A stretch of DNA of 64,000 bases from Novilysobacter selenitireducens (GTDB taxonomy: Bacteria > Pseudomonadota > Gammaproteobacteria > Xanthomonadales > Xanthomonadaceae), in assembly GCF_020026895.1 (NCBI RefSeq), contig NZ_JAINZW010000002.1:620001-684000 (forward strand). The letters run 5' to 3'. Positions 7,561 to 17,047 of this stretch are shown here, one piece after another; within the stretch, counting starts at the first letter, position 1; each line of letters begins with the position of its first letter. The translations under genes were made by a program, and so were the position numbers. A model generated the notes under the pieces. It made no database searches. It was not told the origin of the DNA and was given only the letters and a program-made list of their open reading frames with translations.

Positions 7561-9786
7561 TCAGGTTGCCGGATCCAACCCGGGCGCCGCGCCCTCGCCC
7601 GGCAGCGTGAACCGGAACGTGGCGCCCTGCCCTTCCGCGCCTTCCGCGCGGATGGTGCCGCCGTGGCGCTCGACGATGCGCTTCACCGTCGCCAGCCCGA
7701 TGCCATGCCCGGCGAACTGCTCCTGCGCATGCAGCCGCTGGAACGGCCGGAAGAGCTTCTCGACGTAGTCCTGCGGGAAACCCGCGCCGTTGTCGCGCAC
7801 GTGGAATTCGGTCGTGCCGTCGTCGCGGGTCGTCGCCCCGAACTCGATGCGGGGGCCCTGCGTGCCGCGCGTGAACTTCCAGGCATTGCCCAGCAGGTTC
7901 CCTAGGAGGTTGCGGACCAGCGCGGCATCGGCATCGGCGTGCAGGCCCGGGGTGATGTCGATCTCGGGGGCGTGGCCGGCGTCGCCCGCACGCAGCTCCT
8001 CCACGACTTCCGCGGCAATGCGGCTCAGGTCGATGCGCTCGATCTTGAGCTCGCCGCGGGTGACGCGCGCGATCTTCAGCAAGGCATCGATCAACTCGCC
8101 CATGCGCGATGCCGCTTTGCGCACACGCGCCAGGTAGTCGCGGCCGCTGTCGTCGAGCCGGTCGCCGTAGCGCTCCGTCAGCACGCGACTGAACCCGTCG
8201 ATCGCGCGCAACGGCGCGCGCAGGTCATGCGAGACGCTGTAGGCGAACGACTCCAGCTCCTGATTGGCCTGGCTCAGCTCGCGCGTGCGCAGCGCGACGC
8301 GGGCCTCCAGTGTCCGGTTAAGCGCATGGACGCGCGCTTCGGCGCGCAGGCGCTCCGTCACGTCCTCGACCTGCACCAGGCCGGTGACGTCCTGGCCGAC
8401 ATTGCCGGGCACAGGCGCGTAGGTGAGCTGCGCGTGGCGCGGCAGGCCACCGGCATGGTGGTGCAGGCGCCGCGTGGCCCTGTGCACGCCCTGCTCGGCG
8501 CCCGAGCCATGGCCGATCGGCAGCGCCTCCTCGTCCTCGAACAGGGCTTCCAGCTTCATGCCGATCAAGGTGGCCGAGTCCCGCCCGATGATGCGGCCCA
8601 AGGCGGGATTGGCCTCGACGATGCGCCCTTCGCTGTCCAGCAGCGCCTTGCCGATGGCCGAATACTCCAGCGCGCTGCGGAAGCGCTGTTCGCTGCGCCG
8701 GTAGTCCTCGGTCATGCGCATGGCGAGCGTCTGCGCCCGTGCCTGCGTGCGCGCCAGCACCCAGGCGATGGCGTACATCAGCAACGACGTGAACAACCCC
8801 AACGCCAGCAGCGACTGCAGGCCGCTGGGCCCCGACAGGCGCGGCACCGCCTGTGCCAGTGGTGGCGAGTCGAACTCCACCCGCCAGCGCCGGCCGAAAT
8901 GATCAACATGCCGGGTATGGCGGAACGCGGGGGATGCCTCGATGTCCGACAGCTGGGTGGTGTACAGGAGCTGGTCGCGCCCGTCGGTCACGTCGTAGAC
9001 GCGGAAGCGCTCGTTCTCGTAAAGGCCGCCCAGGGCCATGTCGACGAAGCCCTGCATGCGGAACGGCATGTAGACCCAGCCCTGCATCGACTCCAGCCGT
9101 GCCGCGCGGGTGGCCGGTCGGTCGCCAGCGCGGTAGATCGGCTCGTAAAGGAGCAGCCCGGTTTCCCGATCCACGCCGTCCTGCACGAGGTGCACCGGGC
9201 CGGTCAGGCGCGATTCGCCCGACTCCATCGCCGCTTGCATCGCGGCACGGCGCGTCGGCTCGGAGTACATGTCGAAGCCCATCGCTGCAAGATTCTCGGG
9301 CGACTTGGGTTCCAGCAGCAGGATCGGCGCGTAGTACGGCCGATGTCCACGCGGTTCGATCTCCAGCAGCCCGTACCCCGACTCGCGCCACTGCGTCTGC
9401 AGGATGGGCAGCTCGGAGTGGCTGACGTACGGCGCGAATCCCAGGCCGACCAGCGCCGGGAAGCGCTCCTGGCTGTCCAGGCCCACCGCATAGGAGTGCC
9501 ATTGCTGCGGGCTGGGTCGCGCGACGGTCGCGAACAGTGCCGAGCCACCCTGCAGCACCAGCTCGAAGTTGCTCATGCGCTCGCGAAGCAGGTAGACCAC
9601 TTCGTCCGTCCGCGCCACGAAGCGCGCCCGTGCCGTGGCCACTTCACGCTCATACGCCGCCCGCCAGGTCACGAAGACGATCAGCAGCGAGCCGATGAGT
9701 ACTGCGAGCGCCAGCACGTGTCCGCCGCGCGAAGGCGATGCCGTCCTGACGTCGTCTGGCTGGGGGGGCTGGGCTGATTCGGACAT
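7561..9786 (-). CDS. Membrane sensor histidine kinase with CHASE and PAS domains
   Basis: Predicted inner-membrane sensor kinase, 741 residues. Order: first membrane helix (about 24-41), periplasmic CHASE-type sensor (about 70-250, with ALVGLGFAPYVS and the late VYMPFRMQGF), second membrane helix (about 321-344), PAS domain (about 363-478), a short coiled coil, HisKA with H-box SVSHDLRAPL (phospho-acceptor His about 520), and HATPase_c with N-box NLLGNAWKF, G1 DNGAGF and G2 GHGIGLA. I chose MSESAQ at 9786 over an ATG 51 nt upstream. No response regulator is adjacent, so this is an orphan kinase. The ligand is unknown; CHASE domains in other proteins bind small extracellular molecules such as cytokinins or peptides. 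Confidence 0.9.
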   Translation of the reverse strand: MSESAQPPQPDDVRTASPSRGGHVLALAVLIGSLLIVFVTWRAAYEREVATARARFVARTDEVVYLLRERMSNFELVLQGGSALFATVARPSPQQWHSYAVGLDSQERFPALVGLGFAPYVSHSELPILQTQWRESGYGLLEIEPRGHRPYYAPILLLEPKSPENLAAMGFDMYSEPTRRAAMQAAMESGESRLTGPVHLVQDGVDRETGLLLYEPIYRAGDRPATRAARLESMQGWVYMPFRMQGFVDMALGGLYENERFRVYDVTDGRDQLLYTTQLSDIEASPAFRHTRHVDHFGRRWRVEFDSPPLAQAVPRLSGPSGLQSLLALGLFTSLLMYAIAWVLARTQARAQTLAMRMTEDYRRSEQRFRSALEYSAIGKALLDSEGRIVEANPALGRIIGRDSATLIGMKLEALFEDEEALPIGHGSGAEQGVHRATRRLHHHAGGLPRHAQLTYAPVPGNVGQDVTGLVQVEDVTERLRAEARVHALNRTLEARVALRTRELSQANQELESFAYSVSHDLRAPLRAIDGFSRVLTERYGDRLDDSGRDYLARVRKAASRMGELIDALLKIARVTRGELKIERIDLSRIAAEVVEELRAGDAGHAPEIDITPGLHADADAALVRNLLGNLLGNAWKFTRGTQGPRIEFGATTRDDGTTEFHVRDNGAGFPQDYVEKLFRPFQRLHAQEQFAGHGIGLATVKRIVERHGGTIRAEGAEGQGATFRFTLPGEGAAPGLDPAT

Positions 9787-9859
9787 GGGCCTGCAAGCAT
9801 ACAAGCCCGCGTGCCGCCGGGCGCAGATGAACGCCACCTTCGGCCACCCATCGCGGGCA

Positions 9860-9887
9860 TTGAGTCGGGGCCACCAGCCCCTATACT
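9860..9887 (+). promoter_or_regulatory. Promoter of ssrA
   Basis: TTGAGT at 9860-9865 is followed after 16 nt by TATACT at 9882-9887, a good sigma-70 promoter. Transcription would begin near 9894, giving a short 5' leader that is removed to form the mature tmRNA end at 9912. Confidence 0.7.
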
Positions 9888-9911
9888 GCGGGAGTCAGCG
9901 ATGACGATCCC

Positions 9912-10265
9912 GGGGGTGCACTGGCTTCGACGGGGGTCGCGAAATCGCCTGGTGCATGCCGAGGGGGTAGCTTTCCTCGTAAATCCAGCTGCAAAACTCT
10001 AGTTGCCAACGACGACAACTACGCTCTCGCCGCTTAAGGCGTAAGCCCCGAAACAGCTTGTGTCCGTGCTCGCTGCGTAGGGTCATCATCACGGAATCGC
10101 CGGTGATGGCTGCCCGTCAGTCGCCGGTTAACCCAAAGCGGGCTGGTCCGCCGATGCGCTTTGCGCGCCGTGCTGTTGGTGGACGAGACTTAACGGCGAG
10201 CTAAGCATGTAGTACCGGGGATGGAGTGCCTTCGGACGGCGGTTCGATTCCGCCCACCTCCACCA
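9912..10265 (+). ncRNA. ssrA: Transfer-messenger RNA (tmRNA, SsrA), one-piece
   Basis: Rescues stalled ribosomes and tags unfinished proteins for proteolysis. The 354-nt gene starts GGGGGTG, which pairs with the 3' CACCTCC (one G-T pair) before an encoded ACCA. The conserved 5' CTGGCTTCGACG and 3' GGTTCGATTCCG T-arm are present. The resume codon and tag frame run 10005-10037: Ala-Asn-Asp-Asp-Asn-Tyr-Ala-Leu-Ala-Ala then TAA. The ALAA end is the usual ClpXP/ClpAP degron type; ClpA and its adaptor ClpS are encoded at 36-39 kb. A promoter (9860) and terminator (10291) bracket it, so it is its own transcription unit. Confidence 0.97.
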
Positions 10266-10290
10266 ATTCGGTCCCTCGGGGCCACGACGA

Positions 10291-10319
10291 AAGGCCGCAC
10301 CTTCGGGGGCGGCCTTTTT
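10291..10319 (+). terminator. Intrinsic terminator of ssrA
   Basis: AAGGCCGC (10291-10298) pairs with GCGGCCTT (10309-10316). The tip includes a TTCG loop closed by C-G pairs, and the U-run ends at 10319. It lies 25 nt after the tmRNA CCA. Confidence 0.9.
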
Positions 10320-10370
10320 CGTGGGCGGGACTTTTCATGGCCGTGCGTGGCCGGGATCCGAACGGCCTCG

Positions 10371-10970
10371 TTATTCGGTTGTCGGCCGCACGCGGAACAC
10401 CGCGCTGATACGGGCCCCTTGCGCGCGGCGGGTCTTGGGGATGCCGTGCTCGTGGGTCTGCTGGGAGGCGTGGCTCATCGACAGCACGCTACCGGGCGCC
10501 AGGTCGACGGACAGGGTTTCGCGCGCGCCGTCGCGGGCACGGATCAGCATGCGCCGGGGCGCGCCCAGCGATACCAGCGTGATCGGATGGCCCGCCGCCA
10601 GCGTGTGCAGCTTGTCGCCGTGCATGGCGACGCTGTCGTTGCCGTCGCGGTAGAGGTTCATGCCGATGCGCGAGTACGGCGCCGGCGCCCTGGCCTGCAC
10701 GCAGGCCAGCAGCCCGGCCAGAGGCAGGTCGGCCGGCAGGTGGTCGACGGCGTAGTTCGCCAGCAGCCGCGGCACGTCGACGATGCGGTCGTACATCGGC
10801 CGCTGCAGGTGCGTCCACCCCGCGCCCTCGCGCAGGGCATCGAACCAGCGCCGGGCGGTGTCGGGGTCGATGGCGGCCGGCCAGTAGCGGATGCCGCCCT
10901 GCTCGTCATCCACCAACTGGTGCATCGCCGGAGCGAAGAGGTCGTCGGTGAGGGCCCTCAGCGCGTGCAT
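10371..10970 (-). CDS. AlkB-family 2-oxoglutarate/Fe(II) dioxygenase
   Basis: Predicted oxidative demethylase of alkylated DNA bases, 199 residues. Visible catalytic features are the HxD iron motif MHGD (His117, Asp119), a second iron histidine in the THEHGIPK segment (His175), and the closing RISAVFR matching the family's RxxxxxR that binds 2-oxoglutarate (Arg187, Arg193). The substrate loop RIGMNLYRDGNDSVAMHGDKL is typical of the AlkB/ALKBH2-3 group. It starts 6 nt after the dnaE2 stop on the same strand, so it is very probably the last gene of the lexA-imuA-imuB-dnaE2 operon and SOS-induced. It is not the classical ada-alkB arrangement. Confidence 0.88.
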   Translation of the reverse strand: MHALRALTDDLFAPAMHQLVDDEQGGIRYWPAAIDPDTARRWFDALREGAGWTHLQRPMYDRIVDVPRLLANYAVDHLPADLPLAGLLACVQARAPAPYSRIGMNLYRDGNDSVAMHGDKLHTLAAGHPITLVSLGAPRRMLIRARDGARETLSVDLAPGSVLSMSHASQQTHEHGIPKTRRAQGARISAVFRVRPTTE

Positions 10971-10976
10971 GCCGGC

Positions 10977-13900
10977 TCAGTGGAAGTCGCGGGAACCGGG
11001 CTGGATCCCGCCCAGCAGATGGCTGAAATCCTCCAGCCGACGTGCGATCAGGTGGGATACGCCGTCCACCTGTTCCCAACGGCCCCGTACCGCCATCAGC
11101 CGGGCGCCGAGCAGCGCCTTGCGGTCGCGCAGCGCCACGTGCGACCACACCACCACGTTGACCATGCCGTGCTCGTCCTCCAGCGTGACGAAGATCGTGC
11201 CCTTGGCGGTCGCCGGCCGCTGCCGCTGGGTGACGATGCCGGCCGCGAACGCTCCACGCCCGTGCGGCAACCCGCGCAGTTGCCGCGAATCGACCACGCG
11301 CTGCCGCCGCAGGCTTTCGCGCAGCAGCGACAGCGGATGCTCGCCCAGCGTCAGTCCCGTCATGCGGTAATCCGACGTCACGTCCTCACCCGCCGTCGGC
11401 GCGGACAGGACGATCTCGTCCTCGTCGGGACTGCCGGGCAGCAGCGGGCGCTGCCGTTCGATTCCAGCGACCGCCCAGCGTGCGGCATGGCGATGCCCGG
11501 CGAGCGACTGCAGCGCGCCGGCTTCGGCCAGGGCATTGCGCGCCTTCTCGTCGAGCCTGGCCCGCAGGCACAGGTCGCCGACATCGGCGAAGGGACGTTG
11601 CGCCCGGGCAGCCATGATCGCCTTGCCGGCCTCCTCCGACAGACCGCCCACCTGCCGGAAACCGAGCCGCAGCGCCGCCTGCCCACCATCGTCGACACCC
11701 CGCCGCACGTGACCGCCTTCCAGCGTGTTGTCCCAGTCGCTGACCGCGACGTCGACCGGCCGGACCTCGATGGACGCCCGGCCGCCGTGCCCACGACGCG
11801 CGTCCTGCACGATCTGGCTGGGCGAGTAGAAGCCCATGGGCTGCGCATTGAGGAGTGCGCAGGCGAAGGCGGCCGGTTCGTGCCGCTTCAGCCAGCAGCT
11901 GATGTAGACCAGCTTGGCGAACGAAGCCGCATGGCTCTGCGGGAAGCCGTAGGAACCGAAGCCCTTGATCTGTTCGAAGATCTGGTCGATGAACTCCGCG
12001 GCGTAGCCCTTGGCAGCCATCAGCTGGCGGATGCGCAAGCGGTGGGGCTCCATGTCGCCGCCGCGTCTCCATGCGGCCATCGAGCGACGCAGGCCATCGG
12101 CCTCCGCGGGCGTGTAGCCGGCATGGATCACCAGTTCCATCACCTGTTCCTGGAACAGGGGGATGCCCAGTGTCTTTCCGAGGATCTCCTTCACCCCCTG
12201 GGAGGGGTACGTCACCGGGTCCTTGCCCTGCCGGCGGCGCAAGTAGGGATGCACCATGCCGCCCTGGATCGGGCCGGGACGCACGATGGCCACCTCCACC
12301 ACCAGGTCGTAGTACTCATTCGGCTTCAGCCGCGGCAGCATGCTCATCTGAGCGCGCGACTCGATCTGGAACACGCCGACGGTGTCGGCGGCCTGGATCA
12401 TCTCGAAGGTCCTTGCGTCGTCGTTCGGCAGCCTGGCCAGGTCCAGGCGGAAGCCACGATGCCTTTCCACCAGTTCCACCGCCTTCCTGATGCAGGTCAG
12501 CATGCCCAGCGCCAGGCAATCGACCTTGAGCAGCTGCATCGTCTCCAGGTCGTCCTTGTCCCACTGGATGATGGTGCGTTCGTCCATCGAGGCGTTTTCC
12601 ACCGGCACCACCGTGGACAGCGGCGCATCGCCGATCACGAAACCGCCCACGTGCTGCGAGAGATGGCGCGGGTGGCCGCGCAGCTGCTCGGTCACCGCCA
12701 GCACGCGCCGGACCAGCGGATTTTCCGGATCGAAGCCCGCCTCGCGCAGGCGCTGCTCCATCGGCGCCTCGCCATTGCCCCAGCCGTAGCACTCGGCCAG
12801 CAGTGCGATCTGGTCGGGCGGCAGGCCGAAGGCCTTGGCGACGTCGCGCACGGCGCTCTTGCCACGGTAACGGATGACGGTGGCGGCCAGTGCGGCGCGG
12901 TGGCGGCCGTACTTGCCGTAGACGTACTGCAGCACTTCCTCGCGGCGCTCGTGCTCGAAGTCGACGTCGATATCGGGTGGCTCGTCGCGCTCCTCGGACA
13001 GGAAGCGCGCCATCAGCAGGCGGCTTTCGGCGGGATTGACCACGGTGATGCCCAGCGCGAAGCACACGGCCGAATTCGCCGACGAGCCGCGCCCCTGGCA
13101 CAGGATGTTCCGCTCCTTGGCGAAACGGACGATGTCCTCCACCGTCAGGAAGAATGCCTCGTACTTCAGCTTCTCGATCAGCGCCAGCTCGCCGTTGATC
13201 TGCGTCACCACCTGGGGCGGCGCGCCTTCCGGCCAACGCTCGCGCATGCCCCGCTGCGTGAGTTCGCGCAGCCACGTGGTCGGCGTGTATCCCGGCGGTA
13301 CCAGCTCGGCCGGATACCGGTAGTGGATGTCGCGCTTGAGGTCGAACCTGCAGCGGCGCGCCAGCTGCACCGTGGCGTCGATCAGTTCACGCGGATAGAT
13401 GTTGCCCAGCGCCCGTCGCGCACGCAGGTGACGCTCGCCGTTGCGGAACAGGTGCTCGCCGCATTCGGCCAGCGACGTGGCGTGGCGGATCGCCGTCATC
13501 GTGTCCTGCAACGCCCGGCGTCGGCGCACATCCATATGCACGTCGCCGGCCGCCACCGGCACCATCTTCAGGCGCACGGCGCTTTCGAGCAGGCGCGCCA
13601 GTCGCGCCGCATCGTCCTGCTCGCGGTGCAGTTCGACCGCCAGGTGCGAGCGATCGCCGAACACCGAACGCAGCCAGCGTCCCTGCGTTTCGTCGATGTC
13701 CCGCGCCGGCAGCCACAGCGCAAACAGGCCACAGACGGCGGGATCGACATCGGAGAGGACGCGTTCCACGTCCTGCCGCGTGAGGCGGTACCCCTTCTTG
13801 TCGACCGCGCGCCGGGCGGTGGTGATCAGCTCGCACAGGCGCGTGTAGCCGGCGGCGGTCTCCACCAGCAGGACGCACTTCAGTCCGCACGCCAGGGTGA

Positions 13901-14234
13901 ATTCGCTGCCGACGATGAGCTTCAACCCAGTCGCACGCGAAGCCTCCCAACCGCGCACGATGCCCGCCAGCGAGCATTCGTCGGTGATCGCAAGCGCTTC
14001 ATAGCCGAGATCGCGCGCACGCTCGAACAGTTCCTCGGCGCTGGCTGCGCCACGCAGGAACGAGAAGTCCGACAGGCAATGCAGTTCCGCATACGCCGGC
14101 CAGGCATCCTCGCGTGGGCCATCGTCGTTGGCTGCGCCATGCCGACGCAGCCGGTGCGCCACTTCCCACGCGCGTGGGGGGCGACCACCGGGCGTGTCGC
14201 GGTCGACGCCGTCCACCGCATCGTCCCAGCTCAT
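10977..14234 (-). CDS. dnaE2: Error-prone DNA polymerase DnaE2
   Basis: C-family polymerase that performs damage-induced mutagenic synthesis with ImuA and ImuB. The protein is 1085 residues. A PHP domain (about 47-115: [31 protein letters not shown]) leads to the palm with GRGSSANS (about 381) and catalytic aspartates in PDIDVDF (420-426). The Hhh region and an OB domain ([21 protein letters not shown]) are near the C-terminus. I chose the ATG at 14234 (MSWDDAV), which overlaps the imuB stop as ATGA; the frame is open further upstream but lies inside imuB. Translational coupling with imuB is expected. Confidence 0.97.
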   Translation of the reverse strand: MSWDDAVDGVDRDTPGGRPPRAWEVAHRLRRHGAANDDGPREDAWPAYAELHCLSDFSFLRGAASAEELFERARDLGYEALAITDECSLAGIVRGWEASRATGLKLIVGSEFTLACGLKCVLLVETAAGYTRLCELITTARRAVDKKGYRLTRQDVERVLSDVDPAVCGLFALWLPARDIDETQGRWLRSVFGDRSHLAVELHREQDDAARLARLLESAVRLKMVPVAAGDVHMDVRRRRALQDTMTAIRHATSLAECGEHLFRNGERHLRARRALGNIYPRELIDATVQLARRCRFDLKRDIHYRYPAELVPPGYTPTTWLRELTQRGMRERWPEGAPPQVVTQINGELALIEKLKYEAFFLTVEDIVRFAKERNILCQGRGSSANSAVCFALGITVVNPAESRLLMARFLSEERDEPPDIDVDFEHERREEVLQYVYGKYGRHRAALAATVIRYRGKSAVRDVAKAFGLPPDQIALLAECYGWGNGEAPMEQRLREAGFDPENPLVRRVLAVTEQLRGHPRHLSQHVGGFVIGDAPLSTVVPVENASMDERTIIQWDKDDLETMQLLKVDCLALGMLTCIRKAVELVERHRGFRLDLARLPNDDARTFEMIQAADTVGVFQIESRAQMSMLPRLKPNEYYDLVVEVAIVRPGPIQGGMVHPYLRRRQGKDPVTYPSQGVKEILGKTLGIPLFQEQVMELVIHAGYTPAEADGLRRSMAAWRRGGDMEPHRLRIRQLMAAKGYAAEFIDQIFEQIKGFGSYGFPQSHAASFAKLVYISCWLKRHEPAAFACALLNAQPMGFYSPSQIVQDARRGHGGRASIEVRPVDVAVSDWDNTLEGGHVRRGVDDGGQAALRLGFRQVGGLSEEAGKAIMAARAQRPFADVGDLCLRARLDEKARNALAEAGALQSLAGHRHAARWAVAGIERQRPLLPGSPDEDEIVLSAPTAGEDVTSDYRMTGLTLGEHPLSLLRESLRRQRVVDSRQLRGLPHGRGAFAAGIVTQRQRPATAKGTIFVTLEDEHGMVNVVVWSHVALRDRKALLGARLMAVRGRWEQVDGVSHLIARRLEDFSHLLGGIQPGSRDFH

Positions 14235-15649
14235 GCGAACCACCCGTGCAGCATCCAGCCGCCCTGCTCGCCCGGAGGCGCGAACGCCCAGGCCCGCTGG
14301 CCACTTGAGGTTTCCAGCACGTAGTAGTCGCGGCGTACGTCGTCGCCGTCCCACCAGCCGCTTTCCAGCCGCTCCGGCCCGGAAACGATGCGGGGGTGGA
14401 AGTCGCGCAACGGGATCGGCCGCGGCAGCAGCCACATGGGCCTCGGGGGACGCACGGGGGCCTGCGTGATGCGTTCACTCTCCCCCTGCATGCGTCGCCA
14501 CGCGCGCTCCGGTCGGGGGTCGCCTGCCGGTGCCACGCGATGCACCGCGTCGTCGCCCAGGCGCGCACGCAGGCGTTCGCGCAACTGCGGCCAGGGCAGT
14601 TGTTGCTGCTGGCGGGCATCGAACAGGTCGCGCGAGGCCGGCACGAACGGCGGCAGTTCGCGCGCCAGCAACCGCACCGCCACCACCGGTTTGTCCAGTT
14701 GCACGCGCTCGAGCCGGTTACGCGTCAGCTCGAACAGCATCGCCGGCTCGCGCTCGGCCGCCAGCAGGCCGACCGGGACGTCGGTGTGTCCGCCCTCGTG
14801 CTCCAGCCGAAGCACGAAGCGCTGCACTCCGCCGTCGCGCACCGAGAGGTAGGTGCACAGGTCGCCCACCAGCCGCCGCAGCGGGAACAGCAGCGCGGTG
14901 TGGTTCTCGACCTCGTAGCCCAGCTCCACCCGGGCATCGAAATGATCCGGCGGCGCGTAGTACGCCAGCGCGTCGTCGGCCTGGCCGTAGAGCCGGTCCA
15001 GGTGGTCCAGCACCGGCAGGCCGAAGCGGCGCCGCACCGCGTCGCGCGGCAAGGCGCGCAGCTGGCGCAGGTCGCGGATGCCCATGCGCCGGAGGCGTTC
15101 ACCGGCATCCCCGTCCAGGCGGGCGCGGCGCACCGGAACGCGGTCCAGCGTTTCCGCCATCGCGGCCGGATTGGGCACCGCCAGGCTGTCGCGCAGGCCG
15201 GCGAACACGTGCGCGGCGCGCGGCGTGGGCGCCAATGCGATGCGGTGGGTGAAACCGAGCGCGACGAGGTCCTCGCGCAGCCGCGCCTCGATCCGCGGCC
15301 ACGGACCCAGCAGGCGGAAACTAGCGCGCACCTCCAGCACGATGCAGCCCGGCCACTGCACGCTGACCAGCGAGCTGTAGCGGTAGGCCCACGCGGCCAG
15401 GAAACGCTGCCAGCGGGCTTCGGCAGCGGGGTCATGTTCGACTAGGGCGACCTCCGGCAGCAGCGCGTGCGCCGCGGTCAGCCGCATCCCGGGCCGCAGA
15501 CCGGCCTCGACGGCACTGGCGTTGACCGCCTGCAGCGTGCGCAGCTGCGCGGGCCCGGCGACCAGCGCCAGCGGCGTGTCGGGGTCAGGCAGGCGGCGGA
15601 GGACGGCGTCCAGCGCCAGCTGCGGCAGCAGTACACAGGCCCAGAGCAT
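14231..15649 (-). CDS. imuB: ImuB, Y-family polymerase-like mutasome protein
   Basis: Catalytically inactive Y-family homologue that links DnaE2 to the sliding clamp. The protein is 472 residues. It starts [17 protein letters not shown] where active Y polymerases have a catalytic Asp-rich motif, and the metal-binding acidic residues are not evident. A helix-hairpin-helix ([25 protein letters not shown]) is near 190-215. Near residue 360 the string [10 protein letters not shown] resembles the clamp-binding QLPLW-type motif (inference). It lies 9 nt after imuA and overlaps dnaE2 by 4 nt. Function follows the studied ImuB of Caulobacter and Mycobacterium. Confidence 0.93.
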   Translation of the reverse strand: MLWACVLLPQLALDAVLRRLPDPDTPLALVAGPAQLRTLQAVNASAVEAGLRPGMRLTAAHALLPEVALVEHDPAAEARWQRFLAAWAYRYSSLVSVQWPGCIVLEVRASFRLLGPWPRIEARLREDLVALGFTHRIALAPTPRAAHVFAGLRDSLAVPNPAAMAETLDRVPVRRARLDGDAGERLRRMGIRDLRQLRALPRDAVRRRFGLPVLDHLDRLYGQADDALAYYAPPDHFDARVELGYEVENHTALLFPLRRLVGDLCTYLSVRDGGVQRFVLRLEHEGGHTDVPVGLLAAEREPAMLFELTRNRLERVQLDKPVVAVRLLARELPPFVPASRDLFDARQQQQLPWPQLRERLRARLGDDAVHRVAPAGDPRPERAWRRMQGESERITQAPVRPPRPMWLLPRPIPLRDFHPRIVSGPERLESGWWDGDDVRRDYYVLETSSGQRAWAFAPPGEQGGWMLHGWFA

Positions 15650-15658
15650 GCGTGCGCC

Positions 15659-16312
15659 TCAACGGGCCACGGGCCGCCCTGCGACGGCCTCCGATCCGGG
15701 GACGAAGGCCTGCGCCGGTGCCGGACCGCCCCGGCACTTGAGCACCCGCCACGCCGCCTGGCCGGCGTCGTCGCGCACCGCCTCCAGCCGCAGCGCGGCC
15801 GGCGACGGGTTGGCGGCGTGCCGGCGGTCGCGCAGGGCGAAGCCCAGGCAGTCGCCGCTGTCGGCCGCCACCTGCAGGCGCCGCAGCGCCGGCCCGTCGG
15901 CCTTCTCGGGCCACCCCAGCACCGCCGAACACGCACCGCTGCGCAGGCATTGCTCGAACGCCCACAGCGCATCGCGCGGCGCGGCGTCGACGATCTCCAG
16001 CAGGCCTAGATCGATGCCGGCGGCCTGCCATGCCGGCGCATACGGCACGTACGGCGGCGCTACCACCGCCACCGTACCGCCGGTGCGGGTCAGCCGGGAC
16101 AGCGTCGGGGCCAGCAACGACAGTTCGCCGACGCCATCGGCCGGCAGCAGCAGTTCGGTCAGCGCGCCACGTGGCCAGCCCTGCCGGGGCAGCAATGCGT
16201 CCAGCGCATCGTGGCCGGTCGGCTCGCCCGCCGCATCCGGGGCAATGCCGCGCCCGGCGTGCCAGAGCGTGCGCTTGGCCAGCAGGCTGTCGAGGGCCAC
16301 GACCGCACCCAT
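15659..16312 (-). CDS. imuA: ImuA, RecA/SulA-like mutasome accessory protein
   Basis: Translesion-synthesis accessory protein of the imuA-imuB-dnaE2 cassette, 217 residues, distantly RecA-like. Typical features are LWHAGRG near the N-terminus, PTGHDALDALLPRQGWPRGALTELL (about 31-55) and the segment GGTVAVVAPPYVPYAPAWQAAGIDL. There is no intact Walker A. It starts 1 nt after the lexA stop and is followed after 9 nt by imuB, so it is tightly operonic. The exact biochemical role is not settled in the family. Confidence 0.9.
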   Translation of the reverse strand: MGAVVALDSLLAKRTLWHAGRGIAPDAAGEPTGHDALDALLPRQGWPRGALTELLLPADGVGELSLLAPTLSRLTRTGGTVAVVAPPYVPYAPAWQAAGIDLGLLEIVDAAPRDALWAFEQCLRSGACSAVLGWPEKADGPALRRLQVAADSGDCLGFALRDRRHAANPSPAALRLEAVRDDAGQAAWRVLKCRGGPAPAQAFVPGSEAVAGRPVAR

Positions 16313-16313
16313 C

Positions 16314-16937
16314 TCAGCCCCGCCGCACCAGGCCGCAGTACACGCCCTCGATGGCGAAGTCCTGCCCGGGTTCCACGTCGATGGGGGTGTGCGCCGGGTT
16401 GCGCGGCATCAGCCGCAGGCGCCGGCGCTCGCGACGCAGGCGCTTGATGGTGAGTTCGCCATCGATGCGCGCGACCACGGTCTGGCCGTCGCGCGCATCG
16501 GGCGTTCGGTGCACGCCCACCAGGTCGCCGTCGAGGATGCCGTCGTCGATCATCGAATCGCCCTGCACCTTCAACAGGTAGTCCGGCACCGGCGAGAACA
16601 GCCGGCGGTCCAGCCACAGTTGCTGGTCCAGCCCGATGTCGGCGCCGATCGGCACGCCGGCCGCCACCCGGCCCAGCACCGGCAGCGGCAGCAAGTCGGC
16701 GCGGCCCTCGGGCAGGCGCAGGCCACGCTTGCGGCCCGGCACCTGCTCCAGCAGGCCCTGCCCCACCAGCGCCTGCACGTGCTTCTGCGCGGCGTTGCGG
16801 GACGCAAAGCCAAAGGCCCCGGCGACCTCCGCGAGGCTGGGCGCGCGCCCGGCTGCGAGTTCGCGGCGCAGGAAGGCCAGCACGGCGGCGCGCTGGGACG
16901 ACAGGGCGTCGGGGGACGGGAAATCGGGGTCGCTCAT
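16314..16937 (-). CDS. lexA: SOS repressor LexA (second-type, mutasome-linked)
   Basis: Self-cleaving repressor of the SOS response, 207 residues. The N-terminal winged helix (about 12-75: AFLRRELAAGRAPSLAEVAGAFGFASRNAAQKHVQALV) is followed by an S24 peptidase domain with cleavage site Ala93-Gly94 (VAAGVPIG), catalytic Ser128 (QGDSMIDDG) and Lys165 (LTIKRL). I chose the ATG at 16937. An in-frame ATG at 16991 would put the operator palindrome (16939-16958) inside the coding region. It heads lexA-imuA-imuB-dnaE2, as the lexA2 type does in Xanthomonas and Pseudomonas, so another lexA elsewhere in the genome is likely. Confidence 0.95.
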   Translation of the reverse strand: MSDPDFPSPDALSSQRAAVLAFLRRELAAGRAPSLAEVAGAFGFASRNAAQKHVQALVGQGLLEQVPGRKRGLRLPEGRADLLPLPVLGRVAAGVPIGADIGLDQQLWLDRRLFSPVPDYLLKVQGDSMIDDGILDGDLVGVHRTPDARDGQTVVARIDGELTIKRLRRERRRLRLMPRNPAHTPIDVEPGQDFAIEGVYCGLVRRG

Positions 16938-16938
16938 C

Positions 16939-16958
16939 AGGTGTACATTTGTACACCT
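16939..16958 (-). promoter_or_regulatory. LexA operator, perfect 9+9 palindrome
   Basis: AGGTGTACA, two bases, then its exact inverse complement. The core is GTAC-N4-GTAC, close to the GTAC-type box reported for LexA2 in Pseudomonas putida and unlike the E. coli CTGT-N8-ACAG box. The palindrome ends one base before the lexA ATG, and minus-strand TACAAA inside it could be the -10, so a bound repressor would cover the promoter directly. I saw no other copy upstream of genes in the window. Confidence 0.85.
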
Positions 16959-17047
16959 TCGTGTCGCATGGGGCGAGATGCCGGGCCGCATTCAGCCGCT
17001 TTTTTTGCGGCGGCCCCCGTTCATCTGCCGGGGTCGGAATGGCGCTG

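Noticed and set aside
9912-10370. Integration site in tmRNA 3' end
   Set aside because: No integrase or duplicated 3' segment nearby.
10221-14324. Very long plus-strand open frame opposite dnaE2
   Set aside because: Antisense shadow of a clear DnaE2; low-complexity His/Arg/Gln-rich translation with no motif and no ribosome site.
16994-17010. GCCGC-T7-GCGGC inverted repeat between alr and lexA
   Set aside because: The T-run is in the loop, not after the stem, on either strand, so it is not an alr terminator.
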